A DNA stretch of 64,000 bases from Sphaerisporangium fuscum. GTDB lineage: Bacteria > Actinomycetota > Actinomycetes > Streptosporangiales > Streptosporangiaceae. The stretch spans positions 1 to 64,000 of the forward strand of contig NZ_JAHDTF010000015.1 in NCBI RefSeq assembly GCF_018531465.1, read 5' to 3'. Under the pieces are notes generated by a model. It saw only the letters and a list, made by a program, of their open reading frames with translations, did not search any database and was not told the origin of the DNA. Positions 1-8,544 of the stretch are shown here, piece after piece. A program made the translations under genes and the position numbers. The first letter of the stretch is position 1, and every line of letters begins with the position of its first letter.

Positions 1-1290
<1,290 letters not shown>

Positions 1291-1301
1291 CCCTGCGCGC
1301 G

Positions 1302-1327
1302 GCCTGCCGGGGGCCGTCCCGGCGGGC
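1302..1327 (+). terminator. Hairpin downstream of groEL
   Basis: Ten-base arms (1302-1311 and 1318-1327) pair perfectly except for one G-U, around a 6-nt loop, 12 nt after the groEL stop. No U-tract follows, as is usual for actinobacterial terminators. Confidence 0.6.
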
Positions 1328-1451
1328 ACCGGGGTACGAGCCGCCCCCGTCCCAGGTGCCCTGACCCCGGGCGCGGGGCCGCTCGTCCGGCTGGCGCCGG
1401 TGACCGAGGCTCCGCCACCACGCACGCTCTCGCCCGGTTCCGGCCTCTGAG

Positions 1452-1476
1452 GTTCGGCGAATAAAATTCGGCGAAC
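1452..1476. promoter_or_regulatory. Imperfect inverted repeat upstream of Lrp gene
   Basis: GTTCGGCGAAT and ATTCGGCGAAC flank a 3-nt A-rich centre, giving 10 of 11 paired positions, about 60 bp before the Lrp start. The position and AT-rich centre fit an autoregulatory Lrp/AsnC operator. The GTTCG/CGAAC core recurs in the repeat at 2048-2075. Confidence 0.45.
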
Positions 1477-1537
1477 AGGTCGGATCGGCGACGGGACGCG
1501 TACGGTGTTCGTCTCGCCGGAGAGGAGGGGGCCTCGC

Positions 1538-2029
1538 GTGGACGCGATCGATCAGGCGATCCTGCGACGGTTGCAGCGGGACGGGCGGCAGACCAATCGA
1601 GAGCTGGCCGAGGCGGTGGGGATCGCGCCCTCGACCGCCCTCGAACGCACCCGGGCCCTGCGCACCCGCGGAGTGATCACCGGCTTCCACGCCGCGGTGG
1701 ATCCGGAGACCCTGGGACGTGGCGTGCAGGCCCTGATCTCGATCCGGATCCGGCCGCAGTCGCGGGAGGCCATCGAGTCGACGCGCGACAGCATGGCGGC
1801 GCTCCCCGAGACGCTCGGCGTGTTCGTCGTGACGGGCAACGAGGACATCCTGGTCCACGTCGCCGTCCCCAGCACCCAGTACCTTCGTGACTTCGTCCTC
1901 GACCGCCTGGCCCGACGCAAGGAGTTCGTGGACGTGCGCACCACCGTGGTGTTCGACTACGTGCAGCCGGTGGAACAGGGCGAACTTCCTACGGCCGAAC
2001 GCCGCGACCGCCGAACGCCGTACGTCTGA
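1538..2029 (+). CDS. Lrp/AsnC family transcriptional regulator
   Basis: A 163-aa feast/famine regulator. Residues 1-50 form the AsnC-type helix-turn-helix (DQAILRRLQRDGR...IAPSTALERTRALRTRGVI), and residues 65-140 form the RAM ligand-binding domain, which normally binds an amino acid and drives oligomerisation. GTG at 1538 is chosen over an in-frame GTG at 1505 because AGGAGGGG sits 7 nt before it and translation then begins exactly at the HTH. It is followed by a DMT-type exporter on the same strand. The Lrp-exporter pair, with inverted repeats before each gene, suggests the regulator controls the exporter. The effector is unknown. Confidence 0.9.
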   Translation: MDAIDQAILRRLQRDGRQTNRELAEAVGIAPSTALERTRALRTRGVITGFHAAVDPETLGRGVQALISIRIRPQSREAIESTRDSMAALPETLGVFVVTGNEDILVHVAVPSTQYLRDFVLDRLARRKEFVDVRTTVVFDYVQPVEQGELPTAERRDRRTPYV

Positions 2030-2047
2030 CCCGCTCTGGCGCGCGCT

Positions 2048-2075
2048 GCTGTCGAACGGTCAGCGGTTCGACAGC
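2048..2075. promoter_or_regulatory. Perfect 10-bp inverted repeat before the DMT exporter gene
   Basis: Arms GCTGTCGAAC and GTTCGACAGC are separated by 8 bp. It lies between the Lrp gene and the exporter start at 2139. It could be a regulator operator or a transcript hairpin; no T-run follows, so an operator is favoured. Confidence 0.5.
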
Positions 2076-2138
2076 CGGGAGGCGAACCATCTTCGGTCAA
2101 GCGACGGAAACATCGCACGACCGCCTAGCTTTCCGGCC

Positions 2139-3053
2139 ATGAGCCAACCGAAGAACCTCTCCGGCAACCTGAGCGTGCTCGGAGCCGGCGTGCTGTGGGG
2201 GACGGTCGGTCCCGCCCAGGTCCTGACCCACTCGTCCGCGGCGCCCGTGACGATCGGCGCGGCGCGGATCCTGTTCGGCGGCGCGCTCCTGGCGGCGTTC
2301 GTCCTGCTCGCCGACCGGGCCGCTTTCAGGTCCCTGACCCGCCGCGCCTGGCCGCCGCTGCTGGCCGCGGCCGCTGCCACCGGGATCTTCCAGGCGGCGT
2401 TCATGACGTCGGTCTCCCGCACCGGGGCCGCGGTGGCGACCGCCCTGACGTTCGGCATCGCACCGGTCTCCACCGGCCTGTGCCAGCGCGTGGTCCTGAA
2501 GGTCCCGCTCACCCGTATGTGGGCCGCCGGCACCGCCGCCGCGGTGACCGGGGTCGCGCTCATGAGCGTGCCGGGCGGCTCCGCGCACGCCGACCCGCTC
2601 GGGCTGGCCCTGGGCATCGTCGCGGGCGGATGCTTCGGCGTCTACACCGTCTCGGCCAAGCGGCTCGTCGACGACCGTGTGCCGATGCCCGCGGCGGTGT
2701 CGCTGACGTTGCTGGTGGGCTCGCTGATCCTGCTTCCCTGGTTCCTCGCCGGGGCGGCCGGCCTCGCCGAGCCGCGTACGGCCGGCCTGGTCGCCTGGCT
2801 CGCCGGGGCCACGACCGCGCTGGCGTACATGCTCTTCGTGACCGGCCTGCGCCGTACGACCGCCGCCACCGCCGCGACGCTCAGCCTCGCCGAGCCGCTC
2901 GTGGCGTGCCTGCTGGGTGTCCTGATCCTCGGTGAGCGGATGTCCCCGCCGGTCACCGCGGGCGCGCTGGTCCTGCTCGGCGGGCTCGTCCTCGTCTCCG
3001 TCCCCTTCGAGCGCGTGCGCCCCCGGCGGGCCCGCCTGCTGCGCCAGTCGTGA
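2139..3053 (+). CDS. EamA/DMT family transporter
   Basis: A 304-aa membrane protein with about ten predicted hydrophobic helices arranged as two EamA repeats (about residues 8-140 and 155-295), the usual length of drug/metabolite transporters such as RhaT/YdcZ-type exporters. The frame extends upstream to 1887, but that part overlaps the Lrp gene and is not EamA-like. ATG 2139, starting MSQPKNLSGN, is therefore used. Families of this type export amino acids, nucleosides or toxic metabolites; the substrate cannot be read from sequence. The neighbouring Lrp regulator makes an amino-acid-like substrate plausible. Confidence 0.88.
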   Translation: MSQPKNLSGNLSVLGAGVLWGTVGPAQVLTHSSAAPVTIGAARILFGGALLAAFVLLADRAAFRSLTRRAWPPLLAAAAATGIFQAAFMTSVSRTGAAVATALTFGIAPVSTGLCQRVVLKVPLTRMWAAGTAAAVTGVALMSVPGGSAHADPLGLALGIVAGGCFGVYTVSAKRLVDDRVPMPAAVSLTLLVGSLILLPWFLAGAAGLAEPRTAGLVAWLAGATTALAYMLFVTGLRRTTAATAATLSLAEPLVACLLGVLILGERMSPPVTAGALVLLGGLVLVSVPFERVRPRRARLLRQS

Positions 3054-3098
3054 CCGGCCGCGTTGCGAGGGGCTTTCCGGCCAGACCAGAATGGCGAA

Positions 3099-3596
3099 AT
3101 GGTCGACGACGAGCGTGATGTGGCCCTGGCGCGGGCCGTGCGGCTGCGTGAGGACGGCAGGCGGGAGGAGGCGCGGGAGCGGCTGCTCGACCTGGCGGAG
3201 CGGTACCCCGGCGACGCCGAGGTGGCCTACCAGACCGCATGGGTGCACGACACACTGGGCCTGGAGGCCGAGGCGGTGCCGTTCTACGAACGGGCGCTTG
3301 CCGGACGCGGGCTGTCGGACGAGGACCGGCTCGGCGCGTTCCACGGCCTGGGGAGCACCTACCGGGTGCTGGGCAGATACCAGGACGCGCTGAAGACCTT
3401 CGAGCAGGGGTTGCGGGAGTTTCCCGGCGACCGGGGCCTTCGGGCGTTCCAGGCGATGGCGCTCTACAACGTGGGAGACGCCCGCGAGGCGGTGGCCGGG
3501 CTGCTGAAGCTGCTGGTGGAGGGCGAGGTCGTGCCCCAGTACAGCCGGGCGATCTCCTACTACGCCGACAATCTGGACGAGACCGTCCAGCGGTAG
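3099..3596 (+). CDS. Tetratricopeptide repeat protein
   Basis: A soluble 165-aa protein with two to three TPR-like helical hairpins. These include the segment with EARERLLDLAERYPGDAEV, the segment FYERALAGRG, and the segment YRVLGRYQDALKTFEQGLREFPGD, all with the small/large residue pattern of TPRs. It probably acts as a protein-protein scaffold. There is no signal peptide. ATG 3099 is chosen; a TTG at 3063 in the same frame adds 12 unconvincing residues. The sequence CAGAAT seven bases before the start could be a -10 of a leaderless transcript. It lies tail-to-tail with the DUF1772 gene. No specific function is known. Confidence 0.8.
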   Translation: MVDDERDVALARAVRLREDGRREEARERLLDLAERYPGDAEVAYQTAWVHDTLGLEAEAVPFYERALAGRGLSDEDRLGAFHGLGSTYRVLGRYQDALKTFEQGLREFPGDRGLRAFQAMALYNVGDAREAVAGLLKLLVEGEVVPQYSRAISYYADNLDETVQR

Positions 3597-3624
3597 GCGC
3601 CGCCGGCGGCGGTTCGCCCCTGCC

Positions 3625-4101
3625 TCAGGCGGAGAGCAGGCCCCAGGACAGGCAGGCGAAGGAGGCCAGGGTGACGAGGCCGCGGATGGTGTTCCAGCGG
3701 ACCCAGCGGGGTTCGAAGCCGCGGCGGACGGCGGCCGGGTCGGCGATGCCGTCCGGGCTGCCGGCGGCGTCCAGCCGGTTGTTGAGCGGGATGTTGACGC
3801 CGAAGGTGATGACCAGCTGCAGCACGTAGAGCGCGAACCCGGCGGCGACCTCCAGCGCGATGCCGTTCCCGCTGCGCAGTTCCGCCACCATCGCGATGAC
3901 GGCGAAGACGGGGGCGCCGAGGAAGGCGAGCGCGAACCAGCCGTTCTGGATGGAGGTGTTGATCCGCTGCATCACCTCGATGAAGGTGCGATCGCCCGCC
4001 TGGCGCAGCGCGAGCATGACGCAGATCGTGAAGCCGTAGAACAGCCCGGCGATCAGCCCCGTGGTGATCGTGGCGAGCACCAGGGTGATGGTGTGCAGCA
4101 T
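3625..4101 (-). CDS. DUF1772 (anthrone oxygenase-like) membrane protein 1
   Basis: A 158-aa four-helix membrane protein of the DUF1772 family, whose members include fungal anthrone oxygenases, although bacterial homologues are mostly uncharacterised. Typical features are the N-terminal helix with GLIAGLFYGF, the RINTSIQNGWF segment and the conserved NIPLNNRL stretch before the last helix. ATG 4101 has GGAAGGA 7-8 nt upstream. It is divergent from the AraC regulator at 4213 and paralogous to 5295-5861 (shared GLFYxF, QRINxxIxN, VPLNN motifs). The intergenic AraC-type sites suggest control by that regulator. Confidence 0.85.
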   Translation of the reverse strand: MLHTITLVLATITTGLIAGLFYGFTICVMLALRQAGDRTFIEVMQRINTSIQNGWFALAFLGAPVFAVIAMVAELRSGNGIALEVAAGFALYVLQLVITFGVNIPLNNRLDAAGSPDGIADPAAVRRGFEPRWVRWNTIRGLVTLASFACLSWGLLSA

Positions 4102-4163
4102 TTCCAATTCCTTCCGCGCAAGATCGCCTATAGCCACACAATAGGGGCGGTCCTCTAAGACTT

Positions 4164-4193
4164 TCCATAGTCGAGAAGCTGCGATCCATACGC
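4164..4193. promoter_or_regulatory. Tandem half-sites, likely AraC-family operator 1
   Basis: TCCATAGTC (4164-4172) is followed exactly 21 bp later by TCCATACGC (4185-4193), the two-turn direct-repeat spacing of AraC-family operators. A 40-bp block from 4164 to 4203 matches 6831-6870 without gaps at 29 positions. It sits between the DUF1772 gene and the AraC gene. Confidence 0.65.
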
Positions 4194-4200
4194 GGACGTC

Positions 4201-4206
4201 TAAACT
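4201..4206 (+). promoter_or_regulatory. -10 element of a probable leaderless promoter
   Basis: TAAACT lies 6 nt before the AraC gene's ATG at 4213, the spacing expected when transcription starts at the A of the start codon. No Shine-Dalgarno sequence is present. Confidence 0.55.
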
Positions 4207-4212
4207 CGGGTC

Positions 4213-5214
4213 ATGAGAACCCTCACCGACGACACGCTGACAGGCATGCTGGAGAGGCCGCGGGCACGTGGCGCGTTCCTGCTCCGCACCGTCCTCAACC
4301 CGCCGTGGTCGCTCCGCATCGAGGACCGCGCGCCGCTCTCCCTCGCCACCATGATCTGCGGTGACGCCTGGGTGGTGCCCGACGACGGCGACCCCATCCC
4401 GATGCGCCCAGGAGACGTCGCGATCCTGCGCGGCCCCGATCCGTACACCATCGCCGACTCGCCCGACACCCCGCCGCGGATCGTGATCCACCCCGGCCAG
4501 CACTGCACCACCCTGGAGGGCGAGCCCCTCGAGGAGGCGATGCACCTCGGCGTCCGCACCTGGGGGGACAGGCCGGACGGCTCGGCCGTCATGCTGAGCG
4601 GCACCTACCAGATGCACAGCGAGATCGGCAGGCGGCTGCTCGGCGCGCTGCCCCCGGTGCTGGTCAGGCCGACCGGCGACGGCGACAGCTCGCTCATCGC
4701 GCTGCTCGCCGAGGAGACCGGCAAGGCCGAGCCGGGGCAGGAGCTCGTGCTCGACCGCATCCTCGACCTGCTCCTGGTCAGGGTGCTGCGATCCTGGTTC
4801 GCCAGTCCCGGCACGGGCGCGCCGGCGTGGTACCGCGCCCAGCACGACCCCGTCGTCGGCTCCGCCCTGCGCATGCTGCACGGCGACCCCGCCCGGCCCT
4901 GGACGGTGGCGGAACTGGCCGCCAGGACCGGGGTCTCCCGGGCCGGGCTCGCGCGCCGCTTCACCGAGCTGGTCGGGGAGCCGCCGATGAGCTACCTCAC
5001 GGGCTGGCGCCTCGCCCTGGCCGCCGACCTGCTGTGCGAGCCCGACACGACGATCGGCACGGTCGCCCGGAAGGTCGGGTACAGCAGCTCGTTCGCCCTG
5101 AGCGCCGCCTTCAAGCGGGTGCGCGGGATCAGCCCCCAGGAGTACCGCCGCAACGCCGCCACCTCCGCGCGCAAGCTGGGCGGCGTGCCCGGCATGGCGA
5201 TGGCCTTCGCCTGA
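4213..5214 (+). CDS. AraC family transcriptional regulator
   Basis: A 333-aa regulator. Residues 1-190 resemble the AraC-binding-like cupin (GDAWVVPDDG, MRPGDVAILRGPDPY), and residues 230-312 hold the double helix-turn-helix (WTVAELAARTGVSRAGLARRF; second HTH TIGTVARKVGYSSSFALSAAFKRVRGISPQEYR). This architecture matches the cupin_6-type AraC regulators, which usually sense small organic ligands. It is divergent from a DUF1772 gene. Direct-repeat sites upstream of it and of the NmrA/Lrp pair at 6831 are the obvious candidate targets, which would make it autoregulatory. Confidence in the family is high; the ligand is unknown. Confidence 0.93.
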   Translation: MRTLTDDTLTGMLERPRARGAFLLRTVLNPPWSLRIEDRAPLSLATMICGDAWVVPDDGDPIPMRPGDVAILRGPDPYTIADSPDTPPRIVIHPGQHCTTLEGEPLEEAMHLGVRTWGDRPDGSAVMLSGTYQMHSEIGRRLLGALPPVLVRPTGDGDSSLIALLAEETGKAEPGQELVLDRILDLLLVRVLRSWFASPGTGAPAWYRAQHDPVVGSALRMLHGDPARPWTVAELAARTGVSRAGLARRFTELVGEPPMSYLTGWRLALAADLLCEPDTTIGTVARKVGYSSSFALSAAFKRVRGISPQEYRRNAATSARKLGGVPGMAMAFA

Positions 5215-5294
5215 GCCGCGGCCGGGGGCGCGCGTGAAGGGAGCGCGCATGGGTGACCATGGCGCTCCCTCCGCCTCGCCCGCGGGCCCTCCGA

Positions 5295-5861
5295 TCACGC
5301 GACCTCGCCCTTGCCCTGGAGCGACAGCGAGCGGCCGAGGCAGGCCAGCGCCAGCGTGCAGGCCAGGGCGCGCACGCCGTTGGTGGTCACCCACACTCCT
5401 TCGAAGGCGTCGCGCACCGCGGCCAGGTCGTGGATGTGGTCGACCTTCCCGGCGGCGGCCAGCTTGTTGTTCAGCGGCACGTTGACGCCCATCGTGATGG
5501 CGAGGGCCACGATGTAGAGCGCGAGGGCGGCCACCGTCCACCACATGGCGTCGCGCAGGCCCATGCGGTACTGCACGAAGGCCGCCGCGCCGGTGAACAC
5601 CAACGCGCCGAAGAACGTCCCGAAGAAGACCGGGTTCTCGATCACCTGGTTGATCCGCTGCATGGCGAACACGAACGTGCGGTCGTCCGTACGGGCCAGA
5701 CCCGGCATGACGGACACGGAGAACGCGTAGAACAGCCCGGCCATCAGGCCCATCGTCACCATGGCGAGCCACAGCACGGGGGTGGCCCACCAGGGGGCCC
5801 GGGGACGGAGGGAGCCGGTCAGGACGGGACGCCGGCCGGAGTGCTCGCGGGCGTAAGACAT
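5295..5861 (-). CDS. DUF1772 (anthrone oxygenase-like) membrane protein 2
   Basis: A 188-aa four-helix membrane protein, paralogue of the one at 3625-4101, with a longer polar N-terminus (about 25 residues). Conserved features include GLMAGLFYAFSVSVMPGL, QRINQVIENPVFF and GVNVPLNNKLAAAG. ATG 5861 has AAGGAAAG upstream. It is downstream of, and in the same direction as, the NmrA-like gene, 103 nt away with a long-loop hairpin in between, so the two are probably co-transcribed with a possible attenuating structure. Function is unknown; a role in oxidising or handling a small aromatic is only a family-level suggestion. Confidence 0.85.
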   Translation of the reverse strand: MSYAREHSGRRPVLTGSLRPRAPWWATPVLWLAMVTMGLMAGLFYAFSVSVMPGLARTDDRTFVFAMQRINQVIENPVFFGTFFGALVFTGAAAFVQYRMGLRDAMWWTVAALALYIVALAITMGVNVPLNNKLAAAGKVDHIHDLAAVRDAFEGVWVTTNGVRALACTLALACLGRSLSLQGKGEVA

Positions 5862-5902
5862 GATCTTTCCTTTTTCTGTCGAGATTTTCGGTAACGCGGC
5901 GG

Positions 5903-5953
5903 GGGGAGGCGCCGGGTCCCGGTACGAGCCCGTGACGACGCGAGCGCCTCCCC
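5903..5953 (-). repeat. Long-loop inverted repeat between NmrA-like and DUF1772 genes
   Basis: GGGGAGGCGC (5903-5912) and GCGCCTCCCC (5944-5953) are perfectly complementary around a 31-nt loop. It could act as a partial terminator or processing structure between the two minus-strand genes. Confidence 0.4.
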
Positions 5954-5964
5954 GTGGTGGGCCG

Positions 5965-6798
5965 TCAGCCTGTCCACACGCCGCTCGCCGCCGTCTCCCG
6001 GGCGTAGTCGGCGAAGTCGCGAGGTTCCCGGCCCAGGGCTCGCCGCACGCCGTCGCTCAGATAGGCGTTCCGGCCGTCGAGCACCTCGGCGACGAGCTCG
6101 GCGAACTCCACCGGGCCGCCGTTCTCGGCCAGCGCGGCGGCGTACTGCTCGGCGCTGATCGGCACGTACCGGACGTCGCGGCCGAGGGCCTTGCCGATCT
6201 CCATGGCGGCGTCGCCGAAGGTCAGCAGGCGAGGGCCGGACACCTCGTACACCTGGCCGGCGTGCCTGCCGTCCGTGAGCGCCGCGACGGCGACGTCGGC
6301 GAGGTCGTCCGCGTCGATGAACGGCTCGGGCGTGTCACCGGCCGGGAAGGCGATCTCGCCCTGGATCACCGCCGGGAGCAGCATGCCCTCGTCGAAGTTC
6401 TGGTTGAACCAGCTGGCCCGCACGATCGTCCACTCGGCGCCGGCGTTCCGTACGACCTCCTCCGCGAGGAGGGCCGCCTCCTCGCCTCTGCCGGACAACA
6501 GGACCAGCCGCCGTACCCCTTCACGCACGGCCAGGGCCGAGAACGCCTCGACCTTCTCGGTCGCGCCGGGGAATGCCAGGTCCGGGACATAGGTGACGTA
6601 AACCGCCTGCACCTCCTGGAGCGCCGGCTGCCAGGTCGTCTCGTCCTGCCAGTCGAAGGGCGGGGTGCCACCGCGGGAACCCACACGCACCGGCAGTCCT
6701 CGCGCCGCCAGCCGCTCCACAACCCGGCGCCCGGTCTTACCGGTGCCGCCCAGGACCAACGTCGTCCCGCCTTCAAGCCCCTGCGTGTCATTTCTCAT
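5965..6798 (-). CDS. NmrA-like NAD(P)-binding oxidoreductase
   Basis: A 277-aa atypical short-chain dehydrogenase of the NmrA/QOR2 type. The dinucleotide-binding loop GGTGKTG is at residues 17-23, followed by a Rossmann domain. The later PFIDADDLADVAVAAL segment is the family's conserved C-terminal part. Members reduce quinones or simply sense NAD(P) redox state. ATG 6798 is divergent from the tandem Lrp gene at 6916, and the intergenic region carries the second AraC-type site. Together with the downstream DUF1772 gene it looks like a small redox or detoxification operon. The substrate is unknown. Confidence 0.88.
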   Translation of the reverse strand: MRNDTQGLEGGTTLVLGGTGKTGRRVVERLAARGLPVRVGSRGGTPPFDWQDETTWQPALQEVQAVYVTYVPDLAFPGATEKVEAFSALAVREGVRRLVLLSGRGEEAALLAEEVVRNAGAEWTIVRASWFNQNFDEGMLLPAVIQGEIAFPAGDTPEPFIDADDLADVAVAALTDGRHAGQVYEVSGPRLLTFGDAAMEIGKALGRDVRYVPISAEQYAAALAENGGPVEFAELVAEVLDGRNAYLSDGVRRALGREPRDFADYARETAASGVWTG

Positions 6799-6830
6799 GG
6801 CAGCTAGTGAAACGTGAACGGCTGAGAGGA

Positions 6831-6860
6831 TCCATAGTCAGAAAACTCAGCTTCATACGC
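6831..6860. promoter_or_regulatory. Tandem half-sites, likely AraC-family operator 2
   Basis: TCCATAGTC (6831-6839) and TTCATACGC (6852-6860) are spaced 21 bp, reproducing the arrangement at 4164-4193. A downstream CGTCTAA block is also conserved at the same offset. The element lies 33 bp from the NmrA-like start on one side and 56 bp from the Lrp start on the other. Confidence 0.65.
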
Positions 6861-6903
6861 CATCGTCTAAGCGACCGCAGCGGAGGCGTGGTCGTACGCG
6901 CTC

Positions 6904-6909
6904 TATCGT
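6904..6909 (+). promoter_or_regulatory. -10 element of a probable leaderless promoter
   Basis: TATCGT fits TANNNT and is 6 nt before the ATG at 6916, with no ribosome binding site in between. Confidence 0.5.
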
Positions 6910-6915
6910 GTCGGG

Positions 6916-7866
6916 ATGGATTCTGTCGATCGTGGACTGGTCCACGCCCTGCACATCGACGGCCGGGCGCCGTTCCGCGACATCGCCGAGGTGCTCGGGG
7001 TGTCGGAGAACACCGTGGCGCGCCGTTACCGCAAGCTGCGCACGGAGGGCCTGCTACGGGTGGTCGGCACGGTCTTCGGCGCCCGGCTGGGGTATGTGCC
7101 CTGGACGGTGCGGCTGCGCTGCACCCCCGACGCCGCGGCGGCCGTGGCCAGGGCGCTGGCCGACCGCGAGGACACCTCCTTCGTCTACCTGCTGTCCGGC
7201 GGCACGGAGGTGTCGTGCAACGTGCAGGCCCGCAGCGCGCAGGAGCAGGACGTGCTGCTGCTGCACAAGCTGCCCCGTACCAGCCGGGTGGTGTCGGTCT
7301 CGGCCCACCTGCTGCTGCGCGGGTTCGCGCTGCCGATGGGGTGGAAGGGCCTGCACTGGCTGACCCCGGAGCAGGCGGCCCGGCTGGCGCCCGAGCCGGT
7401 GGAGCAGTCCACCGACCCGGTCGAGCTGGACGAGGGCGACAAGGCGCTCCTGCACGAGCTCAACCGGGACGGCCGCGCCTCCTACGCCGAACTGTCGGCG
7501 GTGACCGGCTGGTCGGACTCCACGGTGCGACGGCGCCTGGCCGCGCTGCGCCGTACCGGCGTCCTGCGCTTCCAGCTCGACCTGCCCCCGGCCGTCATCG
7601 GCTTCCCCACTGAGGCCCGGCTGTGGATCAACGCCCAGCCCTCCCGGGTCGTCCAGGTCGCCGAGGCCCTGGCCCGGCAGCCAGAGGTCGCCTTCGCCGC
7701 CCTCACCACCGGCCCGACGAACCTCGTGGCCGCCGTCAACTGCCGCGACACGGGCGACCTGGGCCACTTCCTGACCGAGCGGATCGCCGCGCTGGAGGGG
7801 ATCACCTCCATGGAGACGGCCCCGATCATCCGCACCGTCAAGCGCGCGGGGGCGCTCCTGCTGTGA
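6916..7866 (+). CDS. Tandem-domain Lrp/AsnC family regulator
   Basis: A 316-aa regulator, double the usual size. Residues 1-150 contain one AsnC HTH (VSENTVARRYRKLRTEGLL) with a RAM-like region, and residues 170-316 contain a second HTH (WSDSTVRRRLAALRRTGVL) with another RAM-like domain. Such fused Lrp dimers are common in actinomycetes. It is divergent from the NmrA-like dehydrogenase, separated by AraC-type half-sites and preceded by a leaderless-type -10. Its own targets are unknown; the divergent gene is the simplest candidate. Confidence 0.9.
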   Translation: MDSVDRGLVHALHIDGRAPFRDIAEVLGVSENTVARRYRKLRTEGLLRVVGTVFGARLGYVPWTVRLRCTPDAAAAVARALADREDTSFVYLLSGGTEVSCNVQARSAQEQDVLLLHKLPRTSRVVSVSAHLLLRGFALPMGWKGLHWLTPEQAARLAPEPVEQSTDPVELDEGDKALLHELNRDGRASYAELSAVTGWSDSTVRRRLAALRRTGVLRFQLDLPPAVIGFPTEARLWINAQPSRVVQVAEALARQPEVAFAALTTGPTNLVAAVNCRDTGDLGHFLTERIAALEGITSMETAPIIRTVKRAGALLL

Positions 7867-7965
7867 CCGGAGCGTCACCCCCCGCGCGTTTCGAACCGGC
7901 CGAGTTCGCCGGCGGCCATTTCCCGCCGACCGGGAGCGGCAGTGGAACCCGAGGTGAACGCCGGG

Positions 7966-8544
7966 TCAGGCGTGATCCTCGCAGCAAGGGGTGGGGTTGG
8001 GGACCTCGGCGGGCATGAGACGGCCGCCGGAGGCCGGCATGGTGAGCAGGACCACGCGCCCGCCGCGCCACTGCGGGCGTACGTGCTCGTTGGTCGTGAT
8101 CGGTGTGCCCGGGGAGGGGTCCTCGGCCTGGGCGAGGACGGCGACCCGGTCGACGGAGCCGAGGGCCAGGAGTTCGGCGACGGTGAGCGTCCCCGTCATC
8201 TCGCTCACGCCGGGGTACACCACCAGCCGGCCGCCCGCCCCGGCCGCGTGCTCGGCCGCCGCGAGCGCCGCCCCCTCCGCCAGTTCGCCCGGCCCGCCGC
8301 GGCCGTCGCCGAGGGCGACGCCCGCCTCCGTGACCCCCGCCTCGCCGAGCGCCGCGACCACGTCCGAGACCGTCGTCTCCTCGACGGTCAGGGAGCAGGC
8401 GACGTGCGGAGCCGAGGTCGCCGTACGGACGAAATGTGTGCAGCCGACGGCCGACGGCGGCAGGCCGAGCGCCTTCACCGCGTGGTGGAGAAGGTGCTCG
8501 GCCTCCGTGACCGTCCGCGAGCCCGCGTCGAGTCCGAGGATCAT
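7966..8544 (-). CDS. Hypothetical protein translationally coupled to PHP hydrolase
   Basis: A 192-aa protein I do not recognise with confidence. Its ATG at 8544 overlaps the stop of the PHP metallohydrolase gene in an ATGA arrangement, so the two are translationally coupled. The first 55 residues (ILGLDAGSRTVTEAEHLL...VGCTHFVRTATSAP) faintly resemble CobE/CbiG C-terminal domains, but the match is too weak to assign a role. The C-terminus ends in PCCEDHA, a possible metal-binding tail that fits the metal theme of its neighbour. There are no membrane segments or signal peptide. Confidence 0.7.
   Translation of the reverse strand: MILGLDAGSRTVTEAEHLLHHAVKALGLPPSAVGCTHFVRTATSAPHVACSLTVEETTVSDVVAALGEAGVTEAGVALGDGRGGPGELAEGAALAAAEHAAGAGGRLVVYPGVSEMTGTLTVAELLALGSVDRVAVLAQAEDPSPGTPITTNEHVRPQWRGGRVVLLTMPASGGRLMPAEVPNPTPCCEDHA

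Noticed and set aside
1887..2138. N-terminal extension of the DMT exporter
   Set aside because: Overlaps the Lrp gene and the inverted repeat; not transporter-like.
3625..5790. 721-codon minus-strand open frame
   Set aside because: Only its last 158 codons are the DUF1772 gene; the rest is antisense to the AraC gene, with no homology and no start signal.
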